In this document: one piece after another, positions 1-11,419 of the stretch
Layout: each line of letters starts with the position of its first letter
Position numbering within the stretch: position 1 is the stretch's first letter
Notes under the pieces: generated by a model
The model's input: only the letters and a program-made list of their open reading frames with translations
The model's database searches: none
What the model was told of the DNA's origin: nothing
Source: Trissonchulus latispiculum
Taxonomy: Eukaryota > Nematoda > Enoplea > Enoplida > Ironidae
Direction of reading: 5' to 3'
Assembly (NCBI GenBank): GCA_030248195.1
Contig: JASAND010013284.1
Location: 24,023-88,022, forward strand
Length of the DNA stretch: 64,000 nt
Made by a program: the position numbers and the translations under genes

Positions 1-500
1 CCTCCACATTCAAATTAAATGAGCACATATCGGCATTCATCGGTTGCTTTAAACTGTCAAGCCGTCTGCATCAGCACACGTCGAAAATGATGTTCGCCTT
101 TAGTTTCTTGCCCTTTAGTGAGCGTTACTTTTAGGCGCCAAAAAGCGGTGATACCTTAGATCTCTATTCTTTCTACCACTGGGTGGTAAAACTGTATTAG
201 ATTAGATAACTAAACTAATACTAATGTACCTGCAAAAAAATAAGCGAGTCACTTAACTGAGACTAATTTTCAAAAACCGACACAGACAAAAGACAAAATT
301 TTATTTCAAATTCAAATTATGTATGCTATTACTAAACAAAATGTGTCAACAATAACAGTATATCTGACTCAAGACAAGAACAAAGAAAAATGAACTCTAT
401 AACAACAGAAAAACGGTAGAAACATAAAGTAACGTCAAGACCAAACCAGATGGTGATTTTCTAAAAAACTATGAGTAGTATAGGGTCATAAAATGGTGTT
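1..500. other. AT-rich stretch, no gene seen
   Basis: No coding signal, RNA gene or clear repeat was seen here. A short poly-G run (about positions 509-518) starts the repeat-rich stretch that follows. Confidence 0.5.
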
Positions 501-555
501 TTATTTGGGGGGGGGGGGTTGGGGGTTTGGCGGTTGTAGAGGAATGTTGAGGCGA

Positions 556-965
556 GGTTGTGAGGAGGTGACCGGAACCACGGTCGACCCATTGTCAAAT
601 TTCAAAGTTGACCCTTTCGTCCGGAAAACCTTTTATGGGGGGTTTTAGGGGTCGGGGAGTTTACAAATGATCTTAGTTTTGCTCTATTTTGTAACCTCCG
701 TGCTGGACATGACCGTAACCTCGACCGACCCAAGGTCAAATTTCAAAATTGACCCTTTTTGCTCTAAAAACGTTAATAAGGGGGTTTTCGGGGTCGGGGA
801 TTCCAAAAATGACCATAGTTTTACTCTATTTCTTAATCTCAGTGCTGACCCTTGGCCGGAACCATGGGTGACCGTAGGTCAAATTTCAAACTTGTCATTT
901 TTCGCTCGAAAAGCTTTACCCAGGGGGTTTTCGAGGTCGTAGAATTCATAACTGACTTCAGGATT
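556..965. repeat. Tandem repeat, about 142-bp unit, three decayed copies
   Basis: The string GTCAAATTTCAAA recurs at about 594, 735 and 878, so the period is 141-143 bp. Each copy then has TTGACCCTTTT-like sequence and a GGGGGTTTT-CGGGGTCG block. The ORF across it is a by-product of the repeat and is not called. Confidence 0.75.
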
Positions 966-1211
966 TAGCTAGGATGGAAGCTGACTCATAACTGGGATCA
1001 TGGCTGACCCTAGATCACTTAGGAAAAGGTTTAGATTTTTGGGGTACTAGTCAGATTTAAACAGGGCGCGACCACTAGTGATCGAGCATTTTGTCCCTCC
1101 ACTTTACTTTACGGTGGCACATTACTGTAAAGCGACAAACCAGTACGGCCCATACCGGCGGATGTGTTTTATTGAAGAAACTGTACAACAACACTGTACA
1201 AAGAAGTATGA

Positions 1212-1212
1212 T

Positions 1213-1244
<32 letters not shown>
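1212..1244. repeat. (CAA)n microsatellite
   Basis: About 11 perfect CAA units. The surrounding 1180-1330 is also ACA/CAA-rich. The Gln- and Val-rich ORFs here come from the repeat. Confidence 0.9.
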
Positions 1245-1245
<1 letters not shown>

Positions 1246-1571
1246 CTGCTCAAGAAAACGCTGCACAAAAATACTGTATAACAACAATAAGGTACAAGAC
1301 AACTGTACAAAATACTGCACAACAATAATACTACAAATTCAAATTATTTGTTAGACTTCAGAAAGTCACGAACTAGCTGAGAAACCTTGTGTTTCGAGCA
1401 CTGCCGTCTATGCCTCATTTGCATGCCGCTATGCACGGTACAATTTTCATTTCTTACATTTAATTTCTTACAACACGGCAGTCCTTCAACATCGTGCGTG
1501 GGGCAGGTAAATTCATGACCTCAACGGAGTCATAAATGCCAATATTTAGGTCATTCCATAAAAGAGCCTGA

Positions 1572-1715
1572 TCCCAGAGTTGGACGCGGGCCGAAATTTG
1601 CGACCCACGCCCGCCCCGCAGCCCGCACTCAAATTTTCGGCCCGCACAGGACCGGCCCGCGGCTCGCATACAAAATTTTTGGCCCGCAAAAGCACGCATT
1701 TTGAGCCGCAGCCCT
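1572..1715. mobile_element. GC-rich fragment of a hAT-like non-autonomous element
   Basis: A GC-rich island in an AT-rich background, built from GGCCCGC / GCCCGC words. The same style of subterminal array occurs in the complete hAT-like element at 54759-55809 and the fragment at 15106-15329. No terminal inverted repeats or target duplication were found, so the link is by composition and word content only. Confidence 0.4.
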
Positions 1716-1934
1716 TAAAAATTTTAAGATCTTCTGAAGTTGTGTATTCAAAGTTGGTTGAAATAAGTTAAATATCATCATTAAAACATATATAAATATT
1801 TTTCAGTCGAAAGATTCTCTGTACTTTTACCAGAAGTGCCTAATCTTCAAAACTTTGGTAGTTTGATTTATTGAATCAACATTTCATTCAGTTATTTCTC
1901 TGAAGTTAATTGTAAAAATTGCACCATTTTTGTA

Positions 1935-2048
1935 GTTTTGTAACGTTGTTGTAGTGCCGATATGCAAATGAGTCTGCTATGCTCTTACATGTGGAAGCTC
2001 ATTTGCATATTCGTACAGTTTAAGCTCTATATAAACAGTGCAATTCTG
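1935..2048 (+). promoter_or_regulatory. TATA box with paired octamers (possible old LTR promoter)
   Basis: ATGCAAAT at about 1962 and the reverse-complement ATTTGCAT at about 2003 bracket 40 bp. A TATATAAA box lies at about 2028, roughly 70 bp before the Ty3/Gypsy pol fragment. This layout suits an LTR or other Pol II promoter, but no LTR ends were identified and the assignment is inference. Confidence 0.3.
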
Positions 2049-2079
2049 ATTGTTTCTCAGTCTTTCAGTCTTTCTTTTT

Positions 2080-2580
2080 CAGTTTTTCAGGAGATGGGGA
2101 AATGAAGAGCAGGACTCTTTCAATGGTATCCGCAACTGCCTGAAAGAAGTTGGCATGCTCCAGCACTATGATCCGGATCTTCCGCTACGTCTGGATTGTG
2201 ATGCTTCTACAGTGGGTCTTGGCGTGGTTCTTTCTCAGGTAATTGGCGATCAAGAAAAGCCGATTGCATTTGCCTCCAGGACTCTCAGTCGGGCTGAACA
2301 GAATTACTCACAGATTGAAAAAGAAGCTCTAAGCATCATCTTTGGTGTAAAGAAATTTCGCCAATTTCCACTTGGACGGATGTTCACCATGGTTACCGAT
2401 CATAAACCATTGTTGGCCTTGGTCGGTCCGAAGAAATGTATTCCGACGGTTGCTGCCGCCAGGATTTAGCGGTGGGCCATTCAGCTGATGGCCTACGACT
2501 ATGACCTTCAGTTTCGGAGGACGGATCAACATGGCAATGCTGACGCTTTCTCCAGATTGCCACTTCAGAGCGAAGAATAA
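2080..2580 (+). mobile_element. Ty3/Gypsy LTR retrotransposon fragment: end of RT plus RNase H, decayed
   Basis: The reading frame shows the RT-connection and RNase H core typical of Ty3/Gypsy pol: a DCDAS motif, a GLGVVLSQ stretch, PIAFASRTLS, NYSQIEKEAL, and TDHKPLLAL near the end. An in-frame TAG at about 2467 interrupts the protein before the final [12 protein letters not shown] segment (about 2538-2560), and a TAA follows. Neither the catalytic RT (YxDD) region upstream nor integrase downstream was found. This is a short dead piece of a pol gene, not a host gene. Confidence 0.9.
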
Positions 2581-3170
2581 GCGGTAGAAGACGAAGAGAA
2601 TCAAGGTTTGGTGGCTCGTGTTGAGGAGCAATGCCATGCTACCTACCTAAATGCTGAAGCCGTTGCCAAAGAAACTAGCAAAGATGGGGTTCATCGACAA
2701 CTCCTTGGATAAGTTTTAACTGCTAACAGCTGTGTCAACGTATATATGAGATCAGCTTCTTGATGACCTTTAACCAGTTGAATCTCTAACGAATTCTTCA
2801 AGTAATTTCAGAAACTGTAGGCAATGCTGCCTTCATTTGGGGACTTGCTCGCTACTGCTGTATTAAGTAAAAGCAATAGCACTAACGAGAAATACTGGAA
2901 CTGCAAATATTGTGTTACATAATGTGGGAAGGCCACAAGTATCAACGACAAAAAGCTTTTCTGGACAAACCTAATAGTAAACACAATGTAGAAAATTCTG
3001 ATGCTCAGCATGCATATAGCTTAAATGCTACTGAGTTCAACATTTACATTTTTCAGACACTTTTGCTTGTTAGTTTTGACTCTGCTCTACTCTAAGCAAC
3101 TCTTTCACGAAAACGCCATAAGTTCAAGCAGTATAACGTATATAAAATACATTTCTTTGCACTTTCTGTT
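2581..3170. other. No gene seen
   Basis: A few short ORFs overlap on both strands without recognisable domains. It separates the pol fragment from the minus-strand receptor gene. Confidence 0.4.
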
Positions 3171-3176
3171 TCCGAA

Positions 3177-4087
3177 TTAATATTTATTTGTTCCAGTCTT
3201 TGTAACAGCAGTCCTCCTACCTCGTTGCTTTGGCTTCCTGCTAAATAAAAACTTCAAAGCGCTGGCAGCACCACAATTTACAGCTGCTGCGAAATCTGAT
3301 AAGTCCATAAATAATCGCCAAGACAGTGCAAACACTAACTGAATGACTGCGTTTAATCCCGAAACATAGAGAATATTTAAGTCAGATTTCTTGAGAACAT
3401 TTCCTTTCCAACTCTGGTTTCCAATTTTCCAATTCTGATATTTCACCAAAGCAAAACAGGCCAAATAGATTTCAAGCTCAGCGATATGGGGATAAAATCT
3501 TTAAAATAATATACGAACATCATATGGTCATAATTCATTTCCTTAAGACCATCTACCAGATCGAAATAGAGAATCGGGACACAGTAATGCTTATAATGGC
3601 CCAGCAGTAACTGAACCTCCAGTAAAGGTAATAGCCAACCAGCCAGAGCTGCCATGACATAATATAGAGGACTATTCATAACTGTTTTAAGTAAATGTCT
3701 TTTCGGGTTTTGAAATAGAAAGGCAAGCCGGCTGACGGCAACGATAACGTGATGATAGAGTTGACACGTGGGAACCCACATGTCCAGAAATCCAGTCACG
3801 CCCAGCTTTGAGTCAATTGGGAATAGTACAAATCCAATGATATTAACAAATCGACAGTGAGTCAGGGTAAGCAGAAGTAGGGAGTCTGCCGCTACGCTAC
3901 TTGCAAACAGAATCTGAAACGGCTGCTCCTTGTAAAGACGTTTCCAAATAATGTGAACGACAGTTACCAAACAACACATTAGAGATCCCAACAGTACTAC
4001 AATGTCTAACCACTGTACAATCAAACTTTCTCCAGCTAGAGGCTCAAATAGGGTACTGTTTAGCTCTGTATTGTTTACAGCATACAT
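3177..4087 (-). pseudogene. Seven-transmembrane (rhodopsin-like) receptor with one frameshift
   Basis: Two overlapping minus-strand frames together make a GPCR-sized protein of about 300 residues. From the Met at 4087: NNT and NST glycosylation sites in the N-terminus, TM1 about residues 26-48, TM2 57-80, TM3 103-125 with C108, TM4 141-163 with a Trp, then ECL2 C169 for the usual disulfide. TM3 ends in SRLAFLFQNPKR, a variant of the DRY region. TM6 and TM7 lie in the second frame (about 3380-3230). TM7 has NCGAASALKF where NPxxY is expected, then the basic tail FSRKPKQR. The frames join in TM5 at a four-base C run (GGGG on plus, 3488-3491). One base there restores the frame, so this is either a real pseudogene or a homopolymer sequencing error. 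A possible splice acceptor lies just upstream of the Met (CTTTTGTGCAG), so a 5' exon may exist. The subfamily is unknown. Confidence 0.7.
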
Positions 4088-4514
4088 TAGTGGAGTTCTG
4101 CACAAAAGTAACGTCTACTGAGTGTATGGCTCGTATTGAAATGACGTAATTCGAATACCAGAAATAGCTGGACTGTCTCAATCAGTTGTTGCAAAAGGGT
4201 AGACTAATTTATAATGCGAAAATGCAGTTGCCCTTGGAGATATTTAAATGAATTGTCTCAAGTAATCGCAACTACTCTATTATTTTCTGTTCATTTCTTG
4301 GGAGTGAACGATATCAAAACTAGGATTATCTGGGAATAATTAGATTCGTTTATCACATATAGATACAGTGCAGTTAAATTAGCCTATGCAAGCAGGCACC
4401 AACTGGGCAACACTCCTCCATGTCCATAAATCTATTGCAACTGCTATCCAAATGCAACGATCTTGCCAGGCTGCCCTTCCATCTCCTTGAACAGAGATTT
4501 CCCCTTCTTAATTA

Positions 4515-4802
4515 TCATGTCTACCTGACTTTGTCGAAGAAAATCGCAAATACTACCCATGACCTCCCATTCGCAGGCACAGTTGTAGTATCGGTCCACT
4601 CGAGTCCGTTTTCCGATCGGGCCAAATATAAATAAGCTTGTTGACGAGGGGTCAGCTGATGAAATGGCACAGGGGCTCGAATGTGAAATATCCGTTGAGC
4701 AAAATTTCCACAGGGGAAACGTACGGCCACTGTAATTTCCATGGGCACTTCACCCATATGATGAATACCGTCGTACGTCATTAGTAGCAAAACCAATAGC
4801 AT
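4515..4802 (-). CDS. Possible short secreted protein or first exon, unknown
   Basis: The frame starts at an ATG with a hydrophobic start (MLLVLLLMTYDG) that could be a signal peptide, followed by a soluble region with a single Cys and a PFHQLTPRQQAYLYL stretch. The frame stops at a TAG that overlaps a possible splice donor (CAG/GTAGAC), so it may be the first exon of a longer gene. It lies about 430 bp upstream of the receptor gene on the same strand, and a connection to it is possible but unsupported. No family recognised. Confidence 0.3.
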
Positions 4803-5040
4803 TCATCGTCGCTTGTTTGTAACAGGCCACTAGTTAAAATGACAGTTCGCTCTAAACGGTTTACACTGCCTCAGTGCATAACGACATGACAAAACACCAT
4901 GATTGCAACTTATGTGTAATCCCTTTAAACTAAATAGCGTAATCATTTTGAGCTAGACAAAACCGGCTTTTAAGTGGTAGTATTATTTGCAATTGCACTA
5001 CAGTTGTTAAGTCAGGTGACTGGAGTGAAGCAACAAGTTT

Positions 5041-6020
5041 ACATATAACTTATGTGACAAAGTGTATGCTCATAAAGAAAGCTTGAAACGGCACAAGATA
5101 TCTGTACATGAAGCGAAGCTTGTTGACTGTATCGAGTGTGGGAACCATTATAGCCGAAAGGACAGTCTCAAACGACACAACAAAATCTGTGACGGAGGCA
5201 GCAACAATTTAACGGTAAGTATCCTTCAGTTAAGCTTTTTGTTACAACAGTTTGCAAATTTATTTCTCTTTTGCGATCACCTGATTCAAGTTTTCTGTTT
5301 GAGACCATTTTCACCAGATGTGATCACTGCTATGTAAGGTTCTGCAGACTGGACGCGCTTCGACGACATTTGGAGAAACGGAAAAGCTGTCCAAAATTTG
5401 AGTGTGTGGAGTGCAAACGTATTTTCGAACGAGACGAGAGGTTGGCGGATCACTACAGGCGCATACATAGCAATCGCAGGACAATAATCGAAACGGATGA
5501 ACCGACACGCCATGACGAAAACGATGATCCAAAAACAAGGCCAAATTTGAACAAAAGGAAAAACAAGGTCGAAAAAAGAACGACCACGCAAAGAGTCAAC
5601 CAGCGATGATAAGATTATGAATGATATGCAAGAAGATGAAGAAACTCCCGTGCTTCTGGGAGATGAAATGGACAGCATATATCACGAGTACTGGCATCTT
5701 AGTCGAGCCCATCACCATATAACCAAGCCACCGAAAAAATCAAGATCGTCACAACTATATGCTAAACGGCTATGAATTTGGAGGAAATTAAGGGCTACTG
5801 CGAACAAATCTTCAAACGTCAAACGAATGTGGGCAAGTGGAGCATCTATTTCGCATACGTGCTACGAAATGCCCTTATGGATGAACTAACCTATTACTAT
5901 GCCAGTAGTAACACCAATATTTTGGATCGACCAAGACTTGTTGGGAATAAGGCTGAATTTTGTAAATTAATGGATACACTGGACATGACTGATATTTTGG
6001 AATGGGCAAGGCAACTTTAA
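5041..6020 (+). pseudogene. C2H2 zinc-finger gene, frame broken
   Basis: Four zinc-finger-like units are visible. The first (around YAHKESLKRHKISVH) has only one of its two Cys. The second is CIECGNHYSRKDSLKRHNKIC. The third, CDHCYVRFCRLDALRRH, lies after a break at about 5213-5320, which could be a small intron (AACG/GTAAGT ... CACCAG). The fourth is CVECKRIFERDERLADHYRRIH. A basic linker follows. The frame stops at 5609, but coding-like sequence continues in another frame (DSIYHEYWHLSRAHHH, about 5669-5716), and a third frame gives an 82-residue C-terminal piece starting MNLEEIKGYCEQIFKRQ (5772-6020). This pattern suggests one protein with frameshifts, perhaps derived from a mobile element. 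The splice phases at the apparent intron do not match, which favours a broken gene. Confidence 0.5.
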
Positions 6021-7724
6021 CTTTTAGGCTGCTTTAACCACGGTGAAAGGCCAGTACGGTAAGCTTTGCCTATGCGGAAAGGAGCATACTTCCGTTATCG
6101 TAGATTTTGTGACCCTCCCTTTGAAAACCACGTGAAAGCAGTGGTTTGCTATGAGTAGGTACATCCTGTCGCCATCAACCCAGTCGCAAAACCCAGACCG
6201 GGCGCAGGCTAGCCATTACAAGCCCTTTACTGATTGAGTAAAATTCAGGCTAATTTTTAATTTTATTTTTAAAATTTCTTGCAGTAGAAGGAATTTGGAT
6301 TGCTTTTGATAAGTGGGTCATGAAGGCGAATAAATTTGCAAAGTTTCTGCAGAATATCGTTCATTGAATTAAAAATGTGCAGGGCTACCGTCTCGCACAG
6401 CACTTTAAAATTCGATTTCGGAAAAAGACAAAAGCGGATAAAAGAAAAGTAAAGAGTGGATCAGGAAGCAGACTTGTAAATGTTGGCCTAGCTGTTGCTC
6501 ATCCTGTTCCCATTTTGCAGGCATTATTTGACTTTGAAACTGGCTTCTTTGTATGTCTAGGACTTGTCTGAATCTACTGAAAAATTGGAAGACTTTATGG
6601 CATATCTGTAAGTTATTATGTCGATATCGCAAACTACCAGGCGCTTCTGTGATCTAGGCTTACCTACATGCAAATTATCTTTATCCTCTCGTATTATCGC
6701 AAGGGCCCTTCCACTGATATAGCTGTCCGGATGACGTATTTTAAAAAATAATTACACGTTGCTTTTTGCTTGGCTGGCTGTTCAGTATGAACATCATTGT
6801 ACAACTACCAATTACTCTTTAGATATGATGGAATCAGATCAGGCTGCTGCAGTGAGGAGTTTGACATTAACAGTTTTTTAACAAAAGCATTTATATATAT
6901 TATATTTCTGTGTGACTGTTACTATTTTTACTTATCAAAAAGTGTTTGGATTAGTAATGTTTCTAGATATTTTATTTCAAATATGCAAACGCATGTAACA
7001 ATCAATTGTATATGCTGAGATAGGATAACTACCTGACTTATAGTGTTAGTTCTAACAGTTAGTCGCAGATACACTTTAATGTAAAACATAGGCGGACCTG
7101 AGGCTACAAAAGGCAAAACAGCCAGTTAAGCGCGAACCAAGTTACAACTACTGCAGAGGACAGCAGAAGAAAAATAGCATAATCGTTTTCACTCGTGTTA
7201 TATCAATGTTGGAGAACTGATTTGGCTGATTACAACGAACTTGAAATTTGTCTGAAAAAAGTTAGGATTTTCTGAACGTACTACAAGATATTCTGTCATA
7301 AAGCTTACGTCAGCTTGTCTCTTTATTGCTTTGACACAGTTACTGCACCAGCTGCAACTCCTGTCAGCAGTAAATTTTATGTGAGACCCTGATTTCGGCT
7401 TGACTGATGAGGTCGAGAGCACCCAACAGTACCAATTCAAATTCCTGCGAAATCTTCTTTCACAAAATTCTGCTATTTAATCGAAAGTGTGATTCATAGG
7501 GTGTCAACCGAAAAATGGGTTTCGATGCTCTTAACTCTGCTGTCTTTTAATTACAATACTAATTTTTTGGCTTTGTAATAAAACGCTCTCAAAAACAAAG
7601 CATAAACAGTTGTTCCTTTTACTGTGCTATTGATGATTAATTTGCTATAAATTGTGCTGACATTTGCTATTTAAACGATTTCTGAAATTGGCTGAGCTTT
7701 GCAGCTAATGATTTCTTCTGATTT
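6021..7724. other. Region upstream of gene A, nothing assigned
   Basis: AT-rich sequence with no recognisable domain. It may hold the promoter or 5' non-coding exons of gene A, but no TATA box or start site could be fixed. Confidence 0.4.
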
Positions 7725-7982
7725 ATGAAATGTCGGGAACGCGCTGAACACGTGTTGTCCGCTGATCCAGCTGTCGAGTGTCGAACATTTTGCTATAATA
7801 TGCTGAAGTTGTTGTTTAAACTGTCGGCTCAGTGCCCGTACAGCTTTTGGTTAGCCAGTCAAAACATAAGATGGACAATGTTTGCTTGGATTCTCTTCAT
7901 TGTTGCTTTCACTGGATTTTTGGGCCAATCCTTTTTGGAAATTAAAGAGTTCCTGAAATATAAGAAAGGAACAACTATAAAG
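7725..7982 (+). CDS. Gene A exon 1: N-terminus and TM1
   Basis: The exon encodes up to 86 residues. TM1 is the segment FAWILFIVAFTGFLGQSFLE, preceded by FWLASQNIRW, the usual DEG/ENaC context just before the membrane. It ends ...ACTATAAAG/GTTTGT in phase 0. The 5' start is uncertain: an in-frame ATG at 7725 is given, but the Met at about 7800 (MLKLLFKL) aligns better with the start of the paralogous exon at 32099. A longer exon or an upstream non-coding exon is possible. Confidence 0.8.
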
Positions 7983-9869
7983 GTTTGTTTTTTTAATTGT
8001 TTTTAATTTTAATTCAATGTTTGCTCTGAAGCTCATGATGGAACAACGGATAAAAGAATAAGCAAAAGAAATAGCTTGATCGGTAGAAACAGAAAACTTG
8101 GTCAACTATCTATGTATGCAATATTTTAAAAATACTTAAAAGTAATACTTAAAATATTTAGACAGTTTGCAATTAGCTTTCTACTGCAGATTAACTCAGA
8201 AAGACAGGAAAAGATCTGGTGAATGTTTATATACCAAATTTCAGTTTATTAATTTCGTGACTTTTCTGCTTATTTGTTTATAAGAGCGCTGTGACATGCC
8301 TCAGCTACTCATAAACACAACCAATTAGGGAGTAGTCGCAACTCTTTGACCATTTCCGACCTTTCTCATTTACACATATTTTGTAGTCCCCATGGTGCCA
8401 CATATCAGGGCAAGTGCGTTTGTTGCAAAACCTTTCCTATCATTCATAATAGCCCTCAAAAGGTGACCACGACATGTGTTAAACTTAGGTAAATGAAAAA
8501 GGTAGGAAAATATTTCTGGTGCCAGACCACGACATGTGTTAAACATAGCTAAATGAAAAGATAGAAAAATATTTCTGGTGCCAAAAGTTTGAGCTCTATG
8601 TAAGAGCAAATCGGCTACGACTTGGTCTAAATCTAATTGGACTAGGTAAAGGGCTAATATCTGTACGAGATTGTTTCCTGTAGGGGCGCTGATTTTATAC
8701 GAATTTTCAAAGTCCGGAGAAGCCAATGCTTGCTCAAAAAAGCTCTGCAGTTGTTGAGGTCAGTGAACGTTTTGTCCTGTCCTAAACTAACCTTTCGGGG
8801 TGGAAACTTTGCGTTTAGATATTAGCACAGTCGATGGCTAGAGCTTTATTTTGCATATAGTCAATCCCAATCAGGGCTTTTCTGTCGCTCACAGTTTTGG
8901 TAGCAGAAATTTCATTTTCCTCAAAAATCGTCATTTTTCGAAAATTTTATGTTTGCTGTCAGACAAGTTTTAAGGCATCTCAATAAAATTTGGCGTGCCA
9001 ATAGGCAGCCATAAAGCCAACGTGTTTGTAAAGTTTCATGTCAATCGCCTGTGTTTTGCTGCCGGCTACGTGCTACGATAGCATGGGGTAGACCAATGGG
9101 CAAAAACTGTCAAATTTTCAACTTTTAATAATATAGCCAAAATGTATATCAATTGAAGCTCTTGATGTCCTGAACATTTTATTTTCTTACACGACTTCTC
9201 TACAAAGCAGTATGAGAAAGTTAGAAGCATGAAGAATGAGTTTTACCAAATTATCCAAATGCTGTTGCTCGCTCTTGCTATCTTGCCACTGTAATACAGT
9301 AATAAATATCTAGAGGTAGAGGCTTTAAATTGATGTATTTGTATTAGTTTCTTGTCATCCTATGTGTACGCGACTTTGTAGCCCTCAGCGAAGCGTACTA
9401 CCGTAAGTATTAAATTCTATTGATCTGCAGTGCATTTCTAAACTGGGCCCTGGACTCTAAAATTTGTCTTGCTTTTGGGCATATATGGGGTATATTATAC
9501 CAGAAAATGAGCTAAATCCGTGACTACAAAATTTGGTACCTGATGACCCTCCCCTTAACGGAGTTTGTTCGTGTAGAAGTTAACAAATCGTAGTTTAGCG
9601 TCAATACCTTGTAGTGTGTTTTGAGAAAAAATGAAGCTAAATTTTGTCCACCATATACTTCAATTTGATAAAGTCATATTCTATCGAATACCACGTAAAA
9701 ACCTGACACCTGGCTTGTATACCAGTCTATGCAAAGAAATCAAAATATAGTCTGCGTTCCTTTCCAACCGGTTTTCGTTAAATTCAAGATAGATCAGACC
9801 TAACCGGTAGAACTAAACCCGGTATATGTGAGTTCTGTTTATGCAGTTTTTGTTGTTCACATATTGCAG
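7983..9869. other. Gene A intron 1
   Basis: Contains a 61-bp tandem duplication (two copies, about 8464-8583, starting GACCACGACATGTGTT) and otherwise no recognised element. The minus-strand ORF across 8370-8726 overlaps the duplication and is not considered real. Confidence 0.6.
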
Positions 9870-9968
9870 ATGACTGATGCCTCCTTTGATTTTCCTTCTG
9901 TAACATTGTGTAGCATTAATCCATTTAAGGCGTCTAAAATCCATCTTATTCCATCAATAGCTTCGATT
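9870..9968 (+). CDS. Gene A exon 2: first palm strand (FPSVTLC)
   Basis: A 99-bp phase 0-0 exon bounded by ATATTGCAG and GTAAGC. It encodes the DEG/ENaC signature that follows TM1, FDFPSVTLCSINPFKASKI, equivalent to the FPAVTxC motif of ASIC/ENaC. The length and phases are identical to the paralogous exon at 32971-33069. Confidence 0.95.
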
Positions 9969-10495
9969 GTAAGCTCAGCAAAGAAACGGAGAGTAAGACT
10001 CTATGTATTTACTTCCTAATATATTGATCCTGTAATTTGCTCGAAACATTCAGGGCGAAACATATTTCGTGGCAGTGGCATGTCAGAGTGCAAACGTTAA
10101 ATCTGAAATTTTGAATGATTAAGCGTTTCTGACATATTCAATACTATAACATGATCTAGAAAAGGTGTACAGAAATTAATTACATGTCAATATATGATTG
10201 AGAAACAAGTTTTATACATATTAAATTATCGACTTCTGTTCAGGTCATTTGTTATAAGTCTGGAAATAATTGTTAGATAATCTGGCAAAAAATAAGGCAA
10301 TAATAAACTGACTAAATGTGTGAGCATAAGGTTAAAACGGGGAGACCAGTGGAATCCCAAGCCTCCACCAAACCAACCAAGGTCTAAACCATACCACGGA
10401 CTAGGAGACTGGATAAGAGAACTGGTCAAAGGGTCAGCAAACTAGGAAAAATATCGGAAACCTAAGTCTTACACCTAAATTTAAAAATATTTCAG
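9969..10495. other. Gene A intron 2
   Basis: No recognised element. Confidence 0.5.
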
Positions 10496-10540
10496 GCTTC
10501 GCTGGGATTGTTCAGTCAAACATCTGATTATTCATATAAA
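10496..10540 (+). CDS. Gene A exon 3: short finger-region exon
   Basis: Acceptor AATATTTCAG, donor GTGAGC, phase 0-0, 15 codons ending SQTSDYSYK. It is assigned because it keeps the reading frame between exon 2 and exon 4. Reading through the donor gives a longer ORF to 10843, but that lacks channel features. No counterpart was found in gene B, so confidence is moderate. Confidence 0.5.
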
Positions 10541-11280
10541 GTGAGCAAACTTAGGAAATTGTATCAAAAGCATTCTGATGTTGTTGCAAATTTTGAAAAT
10601 TTTACCCAGTTGCTTTTTCTATTGACGCCGGTTTGGAGACAAATTACGTTAATTTATGCTTGTAGTAGAAGCCCTCCAGAAATTCTGGACCAAGGGGCTA
10701 GTCTCCTGAAAATATTCTTGGAGCATGTCCCCCGCGACCCTGTGTTAATTAATGGTTGTAAATTAATCAATTTTGAAAAATCGATAAAATTCCTCTTATT
10801 TTCGTGGAAAAGATTCCTTGTTGACATGTTTATAGGCGAATAACGTGAACCAGACCAGATAATTTTTATGTCGTTAGCAATAGTTATTTCTCAGCTACAT
10901 ACAGCTCAAGTGCAATTTTCAGAGCTCAAATTGCAGACCTTAAGTTTTTTCGAAAACACCTAATTTTGCAAATTGCCAGCATTTATTTAGTTTACACACT
11001 GAGTAGCCTACCTTTTTCCGAGATATCTACCTGAATGTTTTGAGCAATTTTTACTACTTAATGCTAGTTAATACTATACCTTTTGTTCACTCATTATTGA
11101 CTTGTAGATTTCGAGTTGAAGCAACCCAACAGGCATTAAAATCACCAGGTGTTTCTTATCTAAATCCATAGATACGTTTGCATTAATGGATAGTGCTTCT
11201 GTTTACTTGTAAGTGACTGCTTATGGACAACAATAAATAAATGCGTATTAGTTAATTCCAGAGTGGATAATTTGTTTCAG
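10541..11280. other. Gene A intron 3
   Basis: AT-rich, no recognised element. It ends with the strong acceptor TAATTTGTTTCAG. Confidence 0.5.
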
Positions 11281-11419
11281 ATTCACGATTATATCGAACA
11301 ATCTCAACGCGTTAAAAGGAAACTAAAATCACCTTTGACTAATCATAATGGTGATTATGAAAGAGAGTACTGGGGCGGCAAAGGACCATCCCGGGGAAAG
11401 CGCGGATCATTAGGGAAAA
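11281..11419 (+). CDS. Gene A exon 4: basic exon with furin-like sites
   Basis: A phase 0-1 exon of 139 bp, paralogous to 38220-38355 (IHDYIEQSQ here, MQEYIHNSQ there; GKGPSRGKRGS here, KKGPTSLRQRRS there). It is rich in Lys and Arg and contains two R-x-K-R proprotein-convertase consensus sites (RVKR and RGKR). It lies just after the first palm strand, in the extracellular part. Cleavage by a furin-like enzyme is an inference. Confidence 0.8.

Noticed and set aside
10541..10843. Extension of exon 3 through the GTGAGC donor
   Set aside because: The open frame continues but loses channel features, and splicing at GTGAGC keeps phase 0 with exon 4.
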